Source: Pelagibius sp.
GTDB taxonomy: Bacteria; Pseudomonadota; Alphaproteobacteria; Kiloniellales; Kiloniellaceae
Length of the DNA stretch: 51,166 nucleotides
Assembly: GCA_028280305.1 (NCBI GenBank)
Contig: JANQMC010000051.1
Location: 1 to 51,166 of the forward strand
Direction of reading: 5' to 3'
A program made the translations under genes and the position numbers. Positions 25,259-33,380 of the stretch are shown piece by piece. Each line of letters begins with the position of its first letter. Position 1 is the stretch's first letter. Under the pieces are notes generated by a model, which searched no databases, was not told the origin of the DNA, and worked only from the letters and a program-made list of their open reading frames with translations.

Positions 25259-25792
25259 TTAAGGCCCCGGCCCTTCGACAAAGGTGCTGCGTCTGGGGCG
25301 CATGATCGACGTCTCTTCGATATCCGTGACGCCGAAGATGAAATCAAAAAAGATCGGGCTGTAGCTGTAGGTCAGCCGCACAATAACAATCCCTTCACCG
25401 GGTCCGCCCATGTTCTGTGCCAGAGCCAATGCATCGGGAATGGTTCCTCCGTTCTTGCTCTCCTGCCAGTCGACCTGTGGGGCGCCGGTATCCTCATCGA
25501 AACGGATGCCGACAATAGCAACCGAGTGGGCAGCGGCCGGATAGGGGTCGAGAACAAGTTCAGAAGCACGCAGAATATCGTTGAGCTGCGCATTGGAAAC
25601 ATCGCGGCGCTGCGAAATCAGATCCGCGGCAGTCTGCGCTGCCGCCACGACCTTTCTATCAAGCCGCAACAGATTGGTGACCTCCACAACGCCGACAAAG
25701 AGCATAAGCATGATCGGCAGCAAAAACGCGAAGTCGATTGTCGCATTGCCACCCTTGTCTCCGGCGATTTTTTGCAGAAACCCTACCATCAT
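25259..25792 (-). CDS. TadE/TadG-like pseudopilin family protein
   Basis: A 177-residue product with the TadE-like N-terminus: short basic lead, GGNATIDFAFLLPIMLMLFVGVVEVTN forming a single hydrophobic helix (about 15-40), then an extracytoplasmic domain beginning with the conserved RLDRKVVAAAQTAADLISQ. TadE/G proteins are minor pseudopilins of the Flp/Tad secretion and adhesion system. It overlaps the upstream TadE-like gene as ATGA. The rest of a tad locus is not in this window, so it may work with Tad components elsewhere. Confidence 0.8.
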   Translation of the reverse strand: MMVGFLQKIAGDKGGNATIDFAFLLPIMLMLFVGVVEVTNLLRLDRKVVAAAQTAADLISQRRDVSNAQLNDILRASELVLDPYPAAAHSVAIVGIRFDEDTGAPQVDWQESKNGGTIPDALALAQNMGGPGEGIVIVRLTYSYSPIFFDFIFGVTDIEETSIMRPRRSTFVEGPGP

Positions 25793-26403
25793 TCCACGTT
25801 GTATGGTTCGTTTTGAAAAGCGACTGTTGATACGATCAGGTTGCCGGCGAGGCCGGCTGTGATGAGATCACCGATCAAAGGCGTTGTGTACTCCCAACGA
25901 TAGATCGCGCGAACCACGGTTACGGCTCCGCTGCCGCCTGGCGAAAAACCGTTGTTGATGATCTCACCATCTTCATCCACCTCGATCGGCATATTCACCG
26001 CATTGAAGCTTCCAAAAGTCTGCACGTTGTAGATGACTTGGGTGCAGTCGATAACGTTAAAGAGCGCGTCACAGAGCTGACTCTGAAATGCGGTTACTGG
26101 ATCCGCCTCGCTCTGCACTTGGCCGGTTCGGATCGTTCGCGCGGCCTCTTTGGTCGCGCCTTCGATCACACTGCTTGTAAAAAACATCACGGACAGTTCG
26201 ATGATCCCCATCATCAACAGAATGAAGGGTGGGGCCACCATCGCGAACTCGGTGACGACACTGCCCCGATCGTCACGCAGAACATCGTCGCGCAAAGGCC
26301 GGCGGACAGGCCTTATGCACCGCGCGTTGATCGCCCGGAATCTACTGAGCAGGGACGGCCGATCGGGTCGGCTCCCCCGCTGGTTCCATCTATCCGTAAG
26401 CAT
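25789..26403 (-). CDS. TadE-like pseudopilin family protein
   Basis: A 204-residue product. After a basic, Arg-rich lead of about 45 residues comes DDRGSVVTEFAMVAPPFILL and the hydrophobic helix MMGIIELSVMFFTSSVI, then EGATKEAARTIRTGQVQ, the classic TadE arrangement with a Glu near the start of the helix. It is the first gene of a two-gene unit. A CtrA-type box lies about 85 bases upstream, in keeping with cell-cycle control of Tad pili in Caulobacter relatives. Confidence 0.82.
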   Translation of the reverse strand: MLTDRWNQRGSRPDRPSLLSRFRAINARCIRPVRRPLRDDVLRDDRGSVVTEFAMVAPPFILLMMGIIELSVMFFTSSVIEGATKEAARTIRTGQVQSEADPVTAFQSQLCDALFNVIDCTQVIYNVQTFGSFNAVNMPIEVDEDGEIINNGFSPGGSGAVTVVRAIYRWEYTTPLIGDLITAGLAGNLIVSTVAFQNEPYNVE

Positions 26404-26799
26404 CGCAATCCTCTCGCGGGAGGCTCGCCACCTTTTGCCTGGATGCGAGTCCTGATCCTCCCGAAGATGGATTCGACCGGGTTCCGCTTAACAAAGGCTT
26501 AAGGCAATGAACCTAACGCTCAAGGCAGCAGCACCCATCGCAAGATCAGGAAAATCGTCTTGAGGTCTTTTTTCGTCTGTAATAGAAATTCCTATTTTAT
26601 ATCATATATATAGTGGATTTTCATCGCCTCGGATATCAGCAAAAAGATGTATCGAAATTGCCTCGGATTCGAAGCGATTCTTTACCCCCGTTTGCCACCG
26701 ACTCTTCGGCGGCAGGCCCGGCCACTTGTCTCTTCGAATACAATCCGCATATGACTAAGATAGATGTATTGATGAACTGAAAGAATCGGTAGCAACGCT
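26404..26799. other. Gap of 396 bases holding regulatory DNA
   Basis: No gene is seen. The gap separates divergent tadE-like and hspQ genes. It contains a CtrA-like box, an AT-rich stretch around 26575-26620 with TATA-like runs that could serve promoters in either direction, and two short repeats of GCCTCGGAT (near 26628 and 26660). Confidence 0.5.
26488..26502. promoter_or_regulatory. CtrA-type binding site
   Basis: TTAA, 7 bases (CAAAGGC), TTAA: an exact match to the CtrA core TTAA-N7-TTAA of alphaproteobacteria. It lies 85 bases upstream of the tadE-like start. It was the only exact match noticed when reading intergenic regions of this window. Confidence 0.6.
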
Positions 26800-27123
26800 A
26801 TGCGAATGGCGAAGTTTCAGATCGGACAGATCGTGCGGCACCGCATGTTTCCATTCCGCGGCGTCATCTTTGACGTTGATCCGACCTTCTCGAATACCGA
26901 AGAGTGGTGGGAAGCCATACCGGAGGAAATCCGTCCGGTGAAGGATCAGCCCTTTTATCATCTCCTCGCCGAGAACGAGGAGACGTCCTACGTCGCTTAT
27001 GTGTCCGAGCAAAACCTCGTGGTTGACGAAACCGGCGACGCCGTATCACACCCTCAGGTGAATGATCTCTTCAGCGGCCTGGAGAACGGTCACTATGTCT
27101 TGAGGGAATCTCAGACAAACTGA
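26800..27123 (+). CDS. hspQ: Heat shock protein HspQ / YccV-like
   Basis: HspQ homologues bind hemimethylated DNA and act as specificity-enhancing factors for Lon protease. The 107-residue product has KFQIGQIVRHRMFPFRGVIF, DVDPTFSNTEEWWEAIPEE, the highly conserved PVKDQPFYHLLAENEE, and YVAYVSEQNLV. Length is usual for the alphaproteobacterial form. Either of two Mets (codons 1 and 3) could be the start. Its 3' end overlaps the convergent DUF6362 gene by 53 bases. Confidence 0.92.
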   Translation: MRMAKFQIGQIVRHRMFPFRGVIFDVDPTFSNTEEWWEAIPEEIRPVKDQPFYHLLAENEETSYVAYVSEQNLVVDETGDAVSHPQVNDLFSGLENGHYVLRESQTN

Positions 27124-27649
27124 TATGCGGAGCGAACTCCTTGGCAAGCCAGGAGCAAAGCCGCGCAAGCCCACGATCGCGGATGTCATATACGGTTCGC
27201 CGGGCACAGCCGTAGCGTTCGCGCAGGAAGGCCACCTTGACCCCACAGGCCAGGCCAAAGAGAACGCCGATATCGCGCTGCGGCTTCGCCCCGGCAGCGT
27301 GCACCAACCACAGCAGAACCTCATCCATGCGATCAATCGCTGCTGCTGATGCAGGCAGAAGACGCGGACCGCCCGCAGCCTGCCTCTGATGTCCTGCATC
27401 GAACTCTCGAACCATCTCCGGCCAGTGAACGCGGCTTGATGCTGTCAGCCACCCCCTTTCCCGGTTCGGTTGCCGCTTCAAGGTATCCGCTGCTTCCATC
27501 AGGAGTTCCCACACACCATCTCTGAGGGTCGGGTTTTGCCGCCCCGCCAGCTCCGCCAGATACAACCCGTGTTCAACGGCAAGCTTCACGCGTTGAGGCC
27601 TTTGCGACGAACTGCTCCGATTCCGGACAAGCGCTTCACTGGCTCTCAT
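27071..27649 (-). CDS. DUF6362-like phage-associated protein
   Basis: A 192-residue product containing EAADTLKRQPNRERGWLTAS, WPEMVREFDAGH, and PASAAAIDRMDEVLLWL followed by an HTH-like RYGCARRTVYDIRDRGLARL. This arrangement is typical of DUF6362 proteins found in alphaproteobacterial prophage early regions. The last ~18 residues are read antisense through the hspQ 3' end, so the natural C-terminus is probably lost or rebuilt at a junction. It follows the VRR-NUC-like gene by 3 bases. Confidence 0.6.
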   Translation of the reverse strand: MRASEALVRNRSSSSQRPQRVKLAVEHGLYLAELAGRQNPTLRDGVWELLMEAADTLKRQPNRERGWLTASSRVHWPEMVREFDAGHQRQAAGGPRLLPASAAAIDRMDEVLLWLVHAAGAKPQRDIGVLFGLACGVKVAFLRERYGCARRTVYDIRDRGLARLCSWLAKEFAPHISLSEIPSRHSDRSPGR

Positions 27650-27652
27650 ACC

Positions 27653-28177
27653 CTACTCTCCGCCCAGCTTCAGTTTCAGCTTTGCGCGTCGGCTTTCACC
27701 GCGCTTGATGGAGACGCCCTCATCCGATTCACTGCGCCCCTTCATCAAGGCGCAGCCCCATTGCGCCAGCACTCTGGCCGCTTCCTTGGCGCTCCAGACA
27801 GCACGCGCACCGTTTCCACCTTTTCTAAGTCGGGCGATCAAGGTGCGCTCCCTCTCGGTCAAGGGCTCGGCGGCAACCCGGCGGAGATCTCCGTCCCACC
27901 AACGGTCAGCGGGCGCCTTGGCGAAAAGGAAGTGACACCGTCCCGCCGGCGATATGATGACGACATCCGGCTGCTCGTTCTCGCTGCCCGCTTCGCGGAA
28001 GCTGTTATTGGAAATCATCTGGTGCGTCCAACCAGGCGGCAGTTGGTTTTTCAGCATTCGGCCGATAAGGCTTCGCAATAAACCAGCATTTACGCGCCGT
28101 CCGGAAACCGACTCTTCGCTTGCACCAGATCTCGAAGACGGTAGCGACGCGCGGGCCCTGAACACCGGATTATCCAA
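27653..28177 (-). CDS. Phage-type protein, possible degenerate VRR-NUC nuclease
   Basis: A 174-residue product whose core (LLRSLIGRMLKNQLPPGWTH, PDVVIISPAGRCHFLFAKAP, LTERERTLIARLRKGG, then VWSAKEAARVLAQWG) resembles the VRR-NUC fold by position: Asp in PDV, then a strand ending in x-x-K. Where an active enzyme has E-x-K there is F-A-K, so catalysis is doubtful. The TTG start at 28177 is preferred for the GGGAG 7 bases upstream; the frame extends to 28261. It is divergent from the repressor and probably controlled by it. Confidence 0.45.
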   Translation of the reverse strand: MDNPVFRARASLPSSRSGASEESVSGRRVNAGLLRSLIGRMLKNQLPPGWTHQMISNNSFREAGSENEQPDVVIISPAGRCHFLFAKAPADRWWDGDLRRVAAEPLTERERTLIARLRKGGNGARAVWSAKEAARVLAQWGCALMKGRSESDEGVSIKRGESRRAKLKLKLGGE

Positions 28178-28205
28178 TTTCAATCTCCCATAGCATGATT
28201 TCCGT

Positions 28206-28275
28206 ATTTCGCAATCAAACGTAATGAAGAGTTGCGAATATTGCAATAGACAAAAAATCACAAATTTCGCAATAT
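28206..28275. promoter_or_regulatory. Operator-like repeats upstream of the phage repressor
   Basis: Three related sites carry the half-site ATTTCGCAA or its complement: 28206-28215, an imperfect palindrome TTGCGAATATTGCAA at 28232-28246, and 28264-28275. They lie between the divergent early gene and the repressor, as for operators of a CI-type repressor. No binding evidence beyond repetition and position. Confidence 0.55.
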
Positions 28276-28280
28276 CTGGA

Positions 28281-28898
28281 ATGCAGAAAAAATGGATTCA
28301 ACAGCGCTTGCGCCAGCTCGGGAAAACCCAGCGCGGATTGGCACGGCATATGGGTCTGGACCCCTCCCGCATTACGGAGATCCTGAACGAAAGCCGGAGC
28401 ATCAAGGTTGAAGAGGCGGTCGAGATTGCCGACTACCTCGAAACACCTTTGGATGATTTGGTGTCCAGGCTCGGGGCTGCGATCTCAAGTGGCATAAAAG
28501 CAACCAGCCTGGTGGTCGGTTATGTCGGTGCCGGCGAAACCGTACTATCCATTGACGACCACGCCAAAGGTGGAGGCCTTTACAAGATTGAAGCGCCACA
28601 TGGTGAAGGCGGCGGAGTCTGCGTGGTGGTCCGCGGCAACTCGATGGCCCCCCGTTTCAAGGACGGCGAGCATCTCGGGTACTCCCGCGACGAAGGTCTC
28701 GATTCTTCCAACTGGTTTGGTCGAGAGTGTGTGGTGCAGACCAAAGACGGGCGCCAGCTCGTGAAAATCGTTGAACCTGGAAACAGCGCTGGTGAGGTGA
28801 CGCTGGTCTCAGTCAACTCATCGACGCCCATTGAGCACAACGTCCCCGTTGAGTGGGTGGCGCCGGTTACCTGGGTAAAGCTGAGACCGCGAAACTGA
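28281..28898 (+). CDS. CI-like phage repressor with S24 peptidase domain
   Basis: The product has an N-terminal HTH (QQRLRQLGKTQRGLARHMGL, DPSRITEILNESRSI) and a C-terminal LexA/S24 domain. That domain shows the Ser in VVRGNSMAPRFKDGEH, the Lys in DGRQLVKIVEPG and a likely self-cleavage Ala-Gly in YVGAGE. It would hold lytic genes off until RecA-stimulated autocleavage. The ATG at 28281 gives 205 residues; an upstream ATG at 28224 would add 19 Cys-rich residues and run through the operator-like repeats, so it is less likely. Confidence 0.78.
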   Translation: MQKKWIQQRLRQLGKTQRGLARHMGLDPSRITEILNESRSIKVEEAVEIADYLETPLDDLVSRLGAAISSGIKATSLVVGYVGAGETVLSIDDHAKGGGLYKIEAPHGEGGGVCVVVRGNSMAPRFKDGEHLGYSRDEGLDSSNWFGRECVVQTKDGRQLVKIVEPGNSAGEVTLVSVNSSTPIEHNVPVEWVAPVTWVKLRPRN

Positions 28899-29422
28899 AC
28901 AGCAGGCAGCCATTGCGGATTTCGTTCTCAGAGTTCAACCTCCAACACAAAGAGCCAGATCTTGCTCTTGAATTCGATAACTCATCCGCCATTTCTTTCA
29001 GCTAGTAGTTGCTCATAATTGCGATTTATGTAATTATATTAATGTCGACTGCCCCTTTGCACACCGGGTCGAATGATGAGCACCGGTGCGGACAAGTCCG
29101 AGTACAGCCCCGTCCAAAGATGCCGACAGCCTTTGCCTTGATGATATGGCCTCAAGACGCCGCAAGTATATTGAACCATACTCTTGGCGTAGTATCGCGG
29201 ATAGGGAGACCCTAGACGCTTGACCGTATACTTACATTTGATTGGGGTTTCTTGTTGCCAAGGCTCTGCAGTTCAATATGGGCAACAACAAGCACAGCTA
29301 CTATGCTGTCGCCATGATGCGTCCAACGGTCAGTATGAAAGATCATCGTTTCGATGTGCTGACTGCTTCGACGCATTTTTTGTCGATGCCCCTTTCAAGA
29401 GCAGCGCAACACTGACCCCACA
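28899..29422. other. Gap of 524 bases, no gene seen
   Basis: No frame with protein-like character and no recognisable RNA or repeat. Moderately AT-rich near 29020-29045. It must contain the promoter of the otsB operon, but no clear -35/-10 pair was identified. Confidence 0.4.
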
Positions 29423-30202
29423 ATGAGCCCTGATAAAGTCATCGACCGCAGCCTGCAGCTCGATCATCCACTGACTCACTATGCACTGTTTCTGGATGTT
29501 GACGGGACACTGTTGCCAATTGCCGAACGACCCGACCAAGTACGGGTTCCCTTCTCTCTTCTGGGGACCCTGCACCACCTTCGCGACGGCTTTCTGGGTG
29601 CGCTGGCTTTGGTCAGCGGGCGGGCTATCGCGGATCTGGATGCTCTTTTTGAGCCGCTGGCCTTGCCGGCCGCGGGTGTCCATGGGTTGGAACTGCGCCA
29701 CAGCGACGGACACTGTTGCCGAAGTTCAAACGAAAGTCTGCTGGAGCCTCTCCGCACTCCCCTGACAGCATTCGCGGAAAGAACGCCGGGATTGCTGTTG
29801 GAGGACAAGGGGTTGTCCCTGGCCCTGCACTATCGTTTGGCACCAGAGCGCGAGGCCGAGGTTGCACGACGGATAGGCGAACTGCTTGGCGGCAGCCTGC
29901 CGGACCTGGAAGTAACGCAGGGCAAGATGGTCTTTGAAGTAAAGCCATCCGGCTGCAACAAGGGCACCGCCATCGGTGCCTTCATGGAAGAACCGCCCTT
30001 TAGCGGCCGCAAGCCGATTTTTCTCGGCGACGACATCACTGACGAGGACGGATTCGTCGCCGTGAACCGACTTGATGGCATCTCGGTGAAGGTTGGGGAA
30101 ACAGGTGCATCCCAGGCAAAGCACAGATTGCCTAATGAAGCAGCGGTCCATAGCTGGCTCGCGCAACTCGTCGATTCAAGCAATTCGCAGGAACGTGAAT
30201 GA
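29423..30202 (+). CDS. otsB: Trehalose-6-phosphate phosphatase
   Basis: OtsB removes phosphate from trehalose-6-phosphate to give trehalose, a compatible solute. The 259-residue HAD-family protein has the nucleophile motif FLDVDGTLLP (about residues 23-32), ALVSGRAI, the AGVHGLELR segment, FEVKPSGCNKGTAI and the acidic motif LGDDITDEDGF. It is the first gene of a four-gene operon and overlaps the next gene by 4 bases (ATGA). No good ribosome site precedes the ATG. Confidence 0.94.
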   Translation: MSPDKVIDRSLQLDHPLTHYALFLDVDGTLLPIAERPDQVRVPFSLLGTLHHLRDGFLGALALVSGRAIADLDALFEPLALPAAGVHGLELRHSDGHCCRSSNESLLEPLRTPLTAFAERTPGLLLEDKGLSLALHYRLAPEREAEVARRIGELLGGSLPDLEVTQGKMVFEVKPSGCNKGTAIGAFMEEPPFSGRKPIFLGDDITDEDGFVAVNRLDGISVKVGETGASQAKHRLPNEAAVHSWLAQLVDSSNSQERE

Positions 30203-31998
30203 ACTCCTTAAGTCTCTCCGTCATCGGCAACTGCACATTCGGCGCTCTTCTCGACGAGCGGGCAAGGATTGTCTGGGCTTGCATGCCCCGGTTTGATAGC
30301 GATCCGGTTTTCTGCAGTCTCATTGCCGGAACAGAAGGCGATTCCAAAGGCTTCTACGATATCGAGCTTCTGGATTTTGTACGCTCGGAACAGCACTATA
30401 GAAACAACTCGGCCGTTGTTGTTACCCGACTCTATGATGCTGCAGACGGCGTCGTTGAGATCACTGACTTTGTACCCCGCTTCAAACACTTCGACCGTGT
30501 GCACAGACCGCCGTCGATCTTTCGCCATGTTCGGCCCCTGTCCGGCAGCCCTCGCATCCGGCTTCGTATCCGCCCAACTTCGGACTATGGAAAGAGCACA
30601 CCTGAAGTGACGCGGGGTAGCAATCACCTGCGTTACGTGATGCCGGAACTCACGCTCCGCCTGACAACTGATGCACCGGTCATCTATGTCGCCGACGAAG
30701 TGCCTTTCATATTGGAGCGTCCGGTCACGCTCATTCTCGGACCGGACGAAAGCCTGACCACGCCGGTCGATGAAACCAGCCGAGAGTTTTTCAAGAAGAC
30801 TGATGAGTATTGGCGCGAATGGTGCCGCTACCTGGCTCTTCCCTTCGAATGGCAGGAAGCTGTCATTCGCGCTTCGATAACCCTGAAGCTTTGCAGCTAC
30901 GAAGAAACCGGCGCGATCATCGCGGCTATGACCACCTCTATTCCGGAAGCTCCCAACTCGGGGCGCAACTGGGATTATCGTTTCTGTTGGCTGCGCGATT
31001 CATACTTCGTGGTCCATGCCCTTAACCGCCTTGGCGCCACCAGAACCATGGAAGGCTATCTGAGTTACATTTCCAATATCGTTGCTTCCAACGTCGGCGC
31101 CAATGCGGCTGATGGGCACCTGCAACCGGTCTTCGGTATCTCCAGGGAGGTTCACCTCGACGAGGAAGTCTGCGATTCGCTGTCTGGATATCGTGACATG
31201 GGGCCGGTACGCATCGGTAATTCCGCCTATACGCAAATCCAGAATGACGGTTATGGCAGTGTCATTCTCGCTTCCACCCAGAGCTTCTTCGATCGCCGCC
31301 TTGATCACCCCGGCGACATGGGCCTCTTCGAGAGGTTGGAGGCATTGGGCGCACAGGCCCTGAAGCTTTGGGATCAACCCGACGCCGGTCTCTGGGAACT
31401 TCGCACGCGCCAACAGGTCCACACCTACTCAAGTGTCATGTGCTGGGCAGCCTGCGATCGGCTTGCAAAGATCGCCGGGCGATTGAACCTGGCTGAACGG
31501 CAATCGCATTGGACAGCGGCTGCCGAAGACATACGCAGCGGCATTCTGGATCGTGCCTGGAACAGCGACCTTCAGAGCCTTGTCTCTACCTTTGAAGGAA
31601 GCGATCTGGATGCCAGCCTGCTCTGTCTCCACGAGATTGGTTTCTTGCCGGCGAACGACCCCCGATTTCTAGGAACCCTGGATCAGATAGAAAAACAACT
31701 GAAGCAGGGACGCTTCATCCAACGCTATGCAACCCCTGATGACTTCGGATCGCCGGAAGTAGCCTTCAACGTTTGCACTTTCTGGTACATTGATGCTTTG
31801 GCAGCGGTAGGACGTGCCGAAGAAGCGCGCGAGCTCTTTGAAACAATGCTTGCCGCGCGCAATGCTATGGGTCTGCTCTCCGAGGATCTCTCACCAGAGA
31901 ACAACGAGCTTTGGGGCAACTTTCCGCAAACCTATTCCATGGTGGGGTTGATAAGCTCAGCCATGCGACTGTCAAAGTCCTGGGAGGAAGCCTATTGA
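30199..31998 (+). CDS. Glycoside hydrolase family 15 protein
   Basis: A 599-residue cytoplasmic GH15 enzyme of the (alpha/alpha)6 type. It has the N-terminal beta domain (SVIGNCTFGALLDERARIVW), the substrate-binding signature NSGRNWDYRFCWLRDSYF, RDMGPVRIGNSAYTQIQNDGYG and a C-terminal catalytic-base region FGSPEVAFNVCTFWYIDAL. Family members include glucoamylases and bacterial trehalases. Sitting between otsB and otsA, trehalose or a related alpha-glucoside is the likely substrate, an inference from context. Translation is coupled to both neighbours by overlapping stop/start codons. Confidence 0.88.
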   Translation: MNSLSLSVIGNCTFGALLDERARIVWACMPRFDSDPVFCSLIAGTEGDSKGFYDIELLDFVRSEQHYRNNSAVVVTRLYDAADGVVEITDFVPRFKHFDRVHRPPSIFRHVRPLSGSPRIRLRIRPTSDYGKSTPEVTRGSNHLRYVMPELTLRLTTDAPVIYVADEVPFILERPVTLILGPDESLTTPVDETSREFFKKTDEYWREWCRYLALPFEWQEAVIRASITLKLCSYEETGAIIAAMTTSIPEAPNSGRNWDYRFCWLRDSYFVVHALNRLGATRTMEGYLSYISNIVASNVGANAADGHLQPVFGISREVHLDEEVCDSLSGYRDMGPVRIGNSAYTQIQNDGYGSVILASTQSFFDRRLDHPGDMGLFERLEALGAQALKLWDQPDAGLWELRTRQQVHTYSSVMCWAACDRLAKIAGRLNLAERQSHWTAAAEDIRSGILDRAWNSDLQSLVSTFEGSDLDASLLCLHEIGFLPANDPRFLGTLDQIEKQLKQGRFIQRYATPDDFGSPEVAFNVCTFWYIDALAAVGRAEEARELFETMLAARNAMGLLSEDLSPENNELWGNFPQTYSMVGLISSAMRLSKSWEEAY

Positions 31999-33380
31999 GC
32001 CGCTTGGTCGTCGTTTCGAACCGTGTTGCCATGGTCAAGCAATCTCGGCCGGGAGCCGAAGGCGGTTTGGCGGTGGCCGTTCGCGCCGCTCTACGTCAGC
32101 GGGGCGGGATTTGGTTTGGCTGGAGCGGCAAGACTTTGGAGCGCGACTATAGCCAACCCAGTGTAACGGAGGTCGGTAAGATAACCTATGCGACCGTCGA
32201 CCTCACCCAACGCGACTACGATGAATACTACAAGGGCTTCGCCAACTCGACCCTCTGGCCGCTTTTTCATTATCGCTTGGACCTGGCTGAATTCACGCAA
32301 CACACCTGGGCCGGATACCAAAGGGTCAACGCTCTCTTCGCCCATCGTCTACAACCGCTGCTCAAAGACTCAGACATCATCTGGGTCCACGACTATCATT
32401 TCATGCTCTTCGCCGATCAACTGCGAAATGCCGGCTGCAAGCAAAAGATCGGTTTTTTTCTTCACATCCCCTGGCCGGCCGTCCCCGTCTTCACGGCGCT
32501 GCCGATGCACCGGGAGATCGTAAAGGCGCTCTGCGCCTATGACCTTTTGGGGTTTCAGACTGACGAAGATCTCCTCAGCTTTCAGGATTACATCCGACGG
32601 GAGGCGGATGGTCAGGTCGGCAAAGACGGTGTCATCAAGGCTTTCGGACGGACCTTGCGCACTGCAGTGTTTCCGATCGGGATAGACACCGAGGTCTTTG
32701 CGGGAATGGCGGCGGAAAGCGAAGACTCAAAGCAGGTTATTCGTCTTCGCAAGAGTCTCCTCGGTCGCGACTTGATCATCGGGGTTGATCGCCTCGACTA
32801 TTCAAAAGGACTGATCAACCGCGTTGAGGCTTTCGAGCACCTTCTGACCAGCTATCCGGACAATCGGGGAAAGGTTGTCTTCCTTCAAATCAACCCACCC
32901 TCGCGATCGGATGTCACCGACTATGTCGACATCAGACACGAACTCGAAGCGACAGCGGGCCGGGTCAACGGTACTTTTGCCGAATACGATTGGGTACCGA
33001 TCCGCTATCTCAACAAGAGCTTCAGCCGCCGGGTGCTTTCAGGATTCTTCCGCAGCAGCAAGGTCGGCTTCGTGACCCCTTTGAGAGACGGTATGAACCT
33101 TGTCGCCAAGGAATTCGTTGCGGCCCAGTCGCCGAAAAATCCAGGTGTCTTGGTCTTATCACGCTTTGCCGGCGCCGCACGCGAGCTGGATGGCGCCCTT
33201 ACCGTTAATCCCTATGACATTGAAGGCGTTGCCGAACGGCTGCAGGAAGCGCTCTCGATGCCGCTAAAAGCCAGGCGGGAACGCTGGCAATCGATGTACA
33301 GTGCCATCGCCAGGAATGACGTGACTGCTTGGCGCGAAGACTTTCTGGAACAGCTCAATCGGGGGATACAGGGTCATTGA
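31995..33380 (+). CDS. otsA: Trehalose-6-phosphate synthase
   Basis: OtsA transfers glucose from a nucleotide sugar to glucose-6-phosphate, forming trehalose-6-phosphate (GT20). The 461-residue product has RLVVVSNRVA, the WFGWSGK loop, HDYHFMLFADQLR, FFLHIPWPAVPVF, GVDRLDYSKGL and the C-terminal PLRDGMNLVAKEFVAAQ, all expected motifs. The frame is open back to 31911, but the TTG at 31995 is preferred. It overlaps the GH15 stop as TTGA, follows GGAGG at good spacing, and places the first strand right at the N-terminus. Confidence 0.94.
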   Translation: MSRLVVVSNRVAMVKQSRPGAEGGLAVAVRAALRQRGGIWFGWSGKTLERDYSQPSVTEVGKITYATVDLTQRDYDEYYKGFANSTLWPLFHYRLDLAEFTQHTWAGYQRVNALFAHRLQPLLKDSDIIWVHDYHFMLFADQLRNAGCKQKIGFFLHIPWPAVPVFTALPMHREIVKALCAYDLLGFQTDEDLLSFQDYIRREADGQVGKDGVIKAFGRTLRTAVFPIGIDTEVFAGMAAESEDSKQVIRLRKSLLGRDLIIGVDRLDYSKGLINRVEAFEHLLTSYPDNRGKVVFLQINPPSRSDVTDYVDIRHELEATAGRVNGTFAEYDWVPIRYLNKSFSRRVLSGFFRSSKVGFVTPLRDGMNLVAKEFVAAQSPKNPGVLVLSRFAGAARELDGALTVNPYDIEGVAERLQEALSMPLKARRERWQSMYSAIARNDVTAWREDFLEQLNRGIQGH

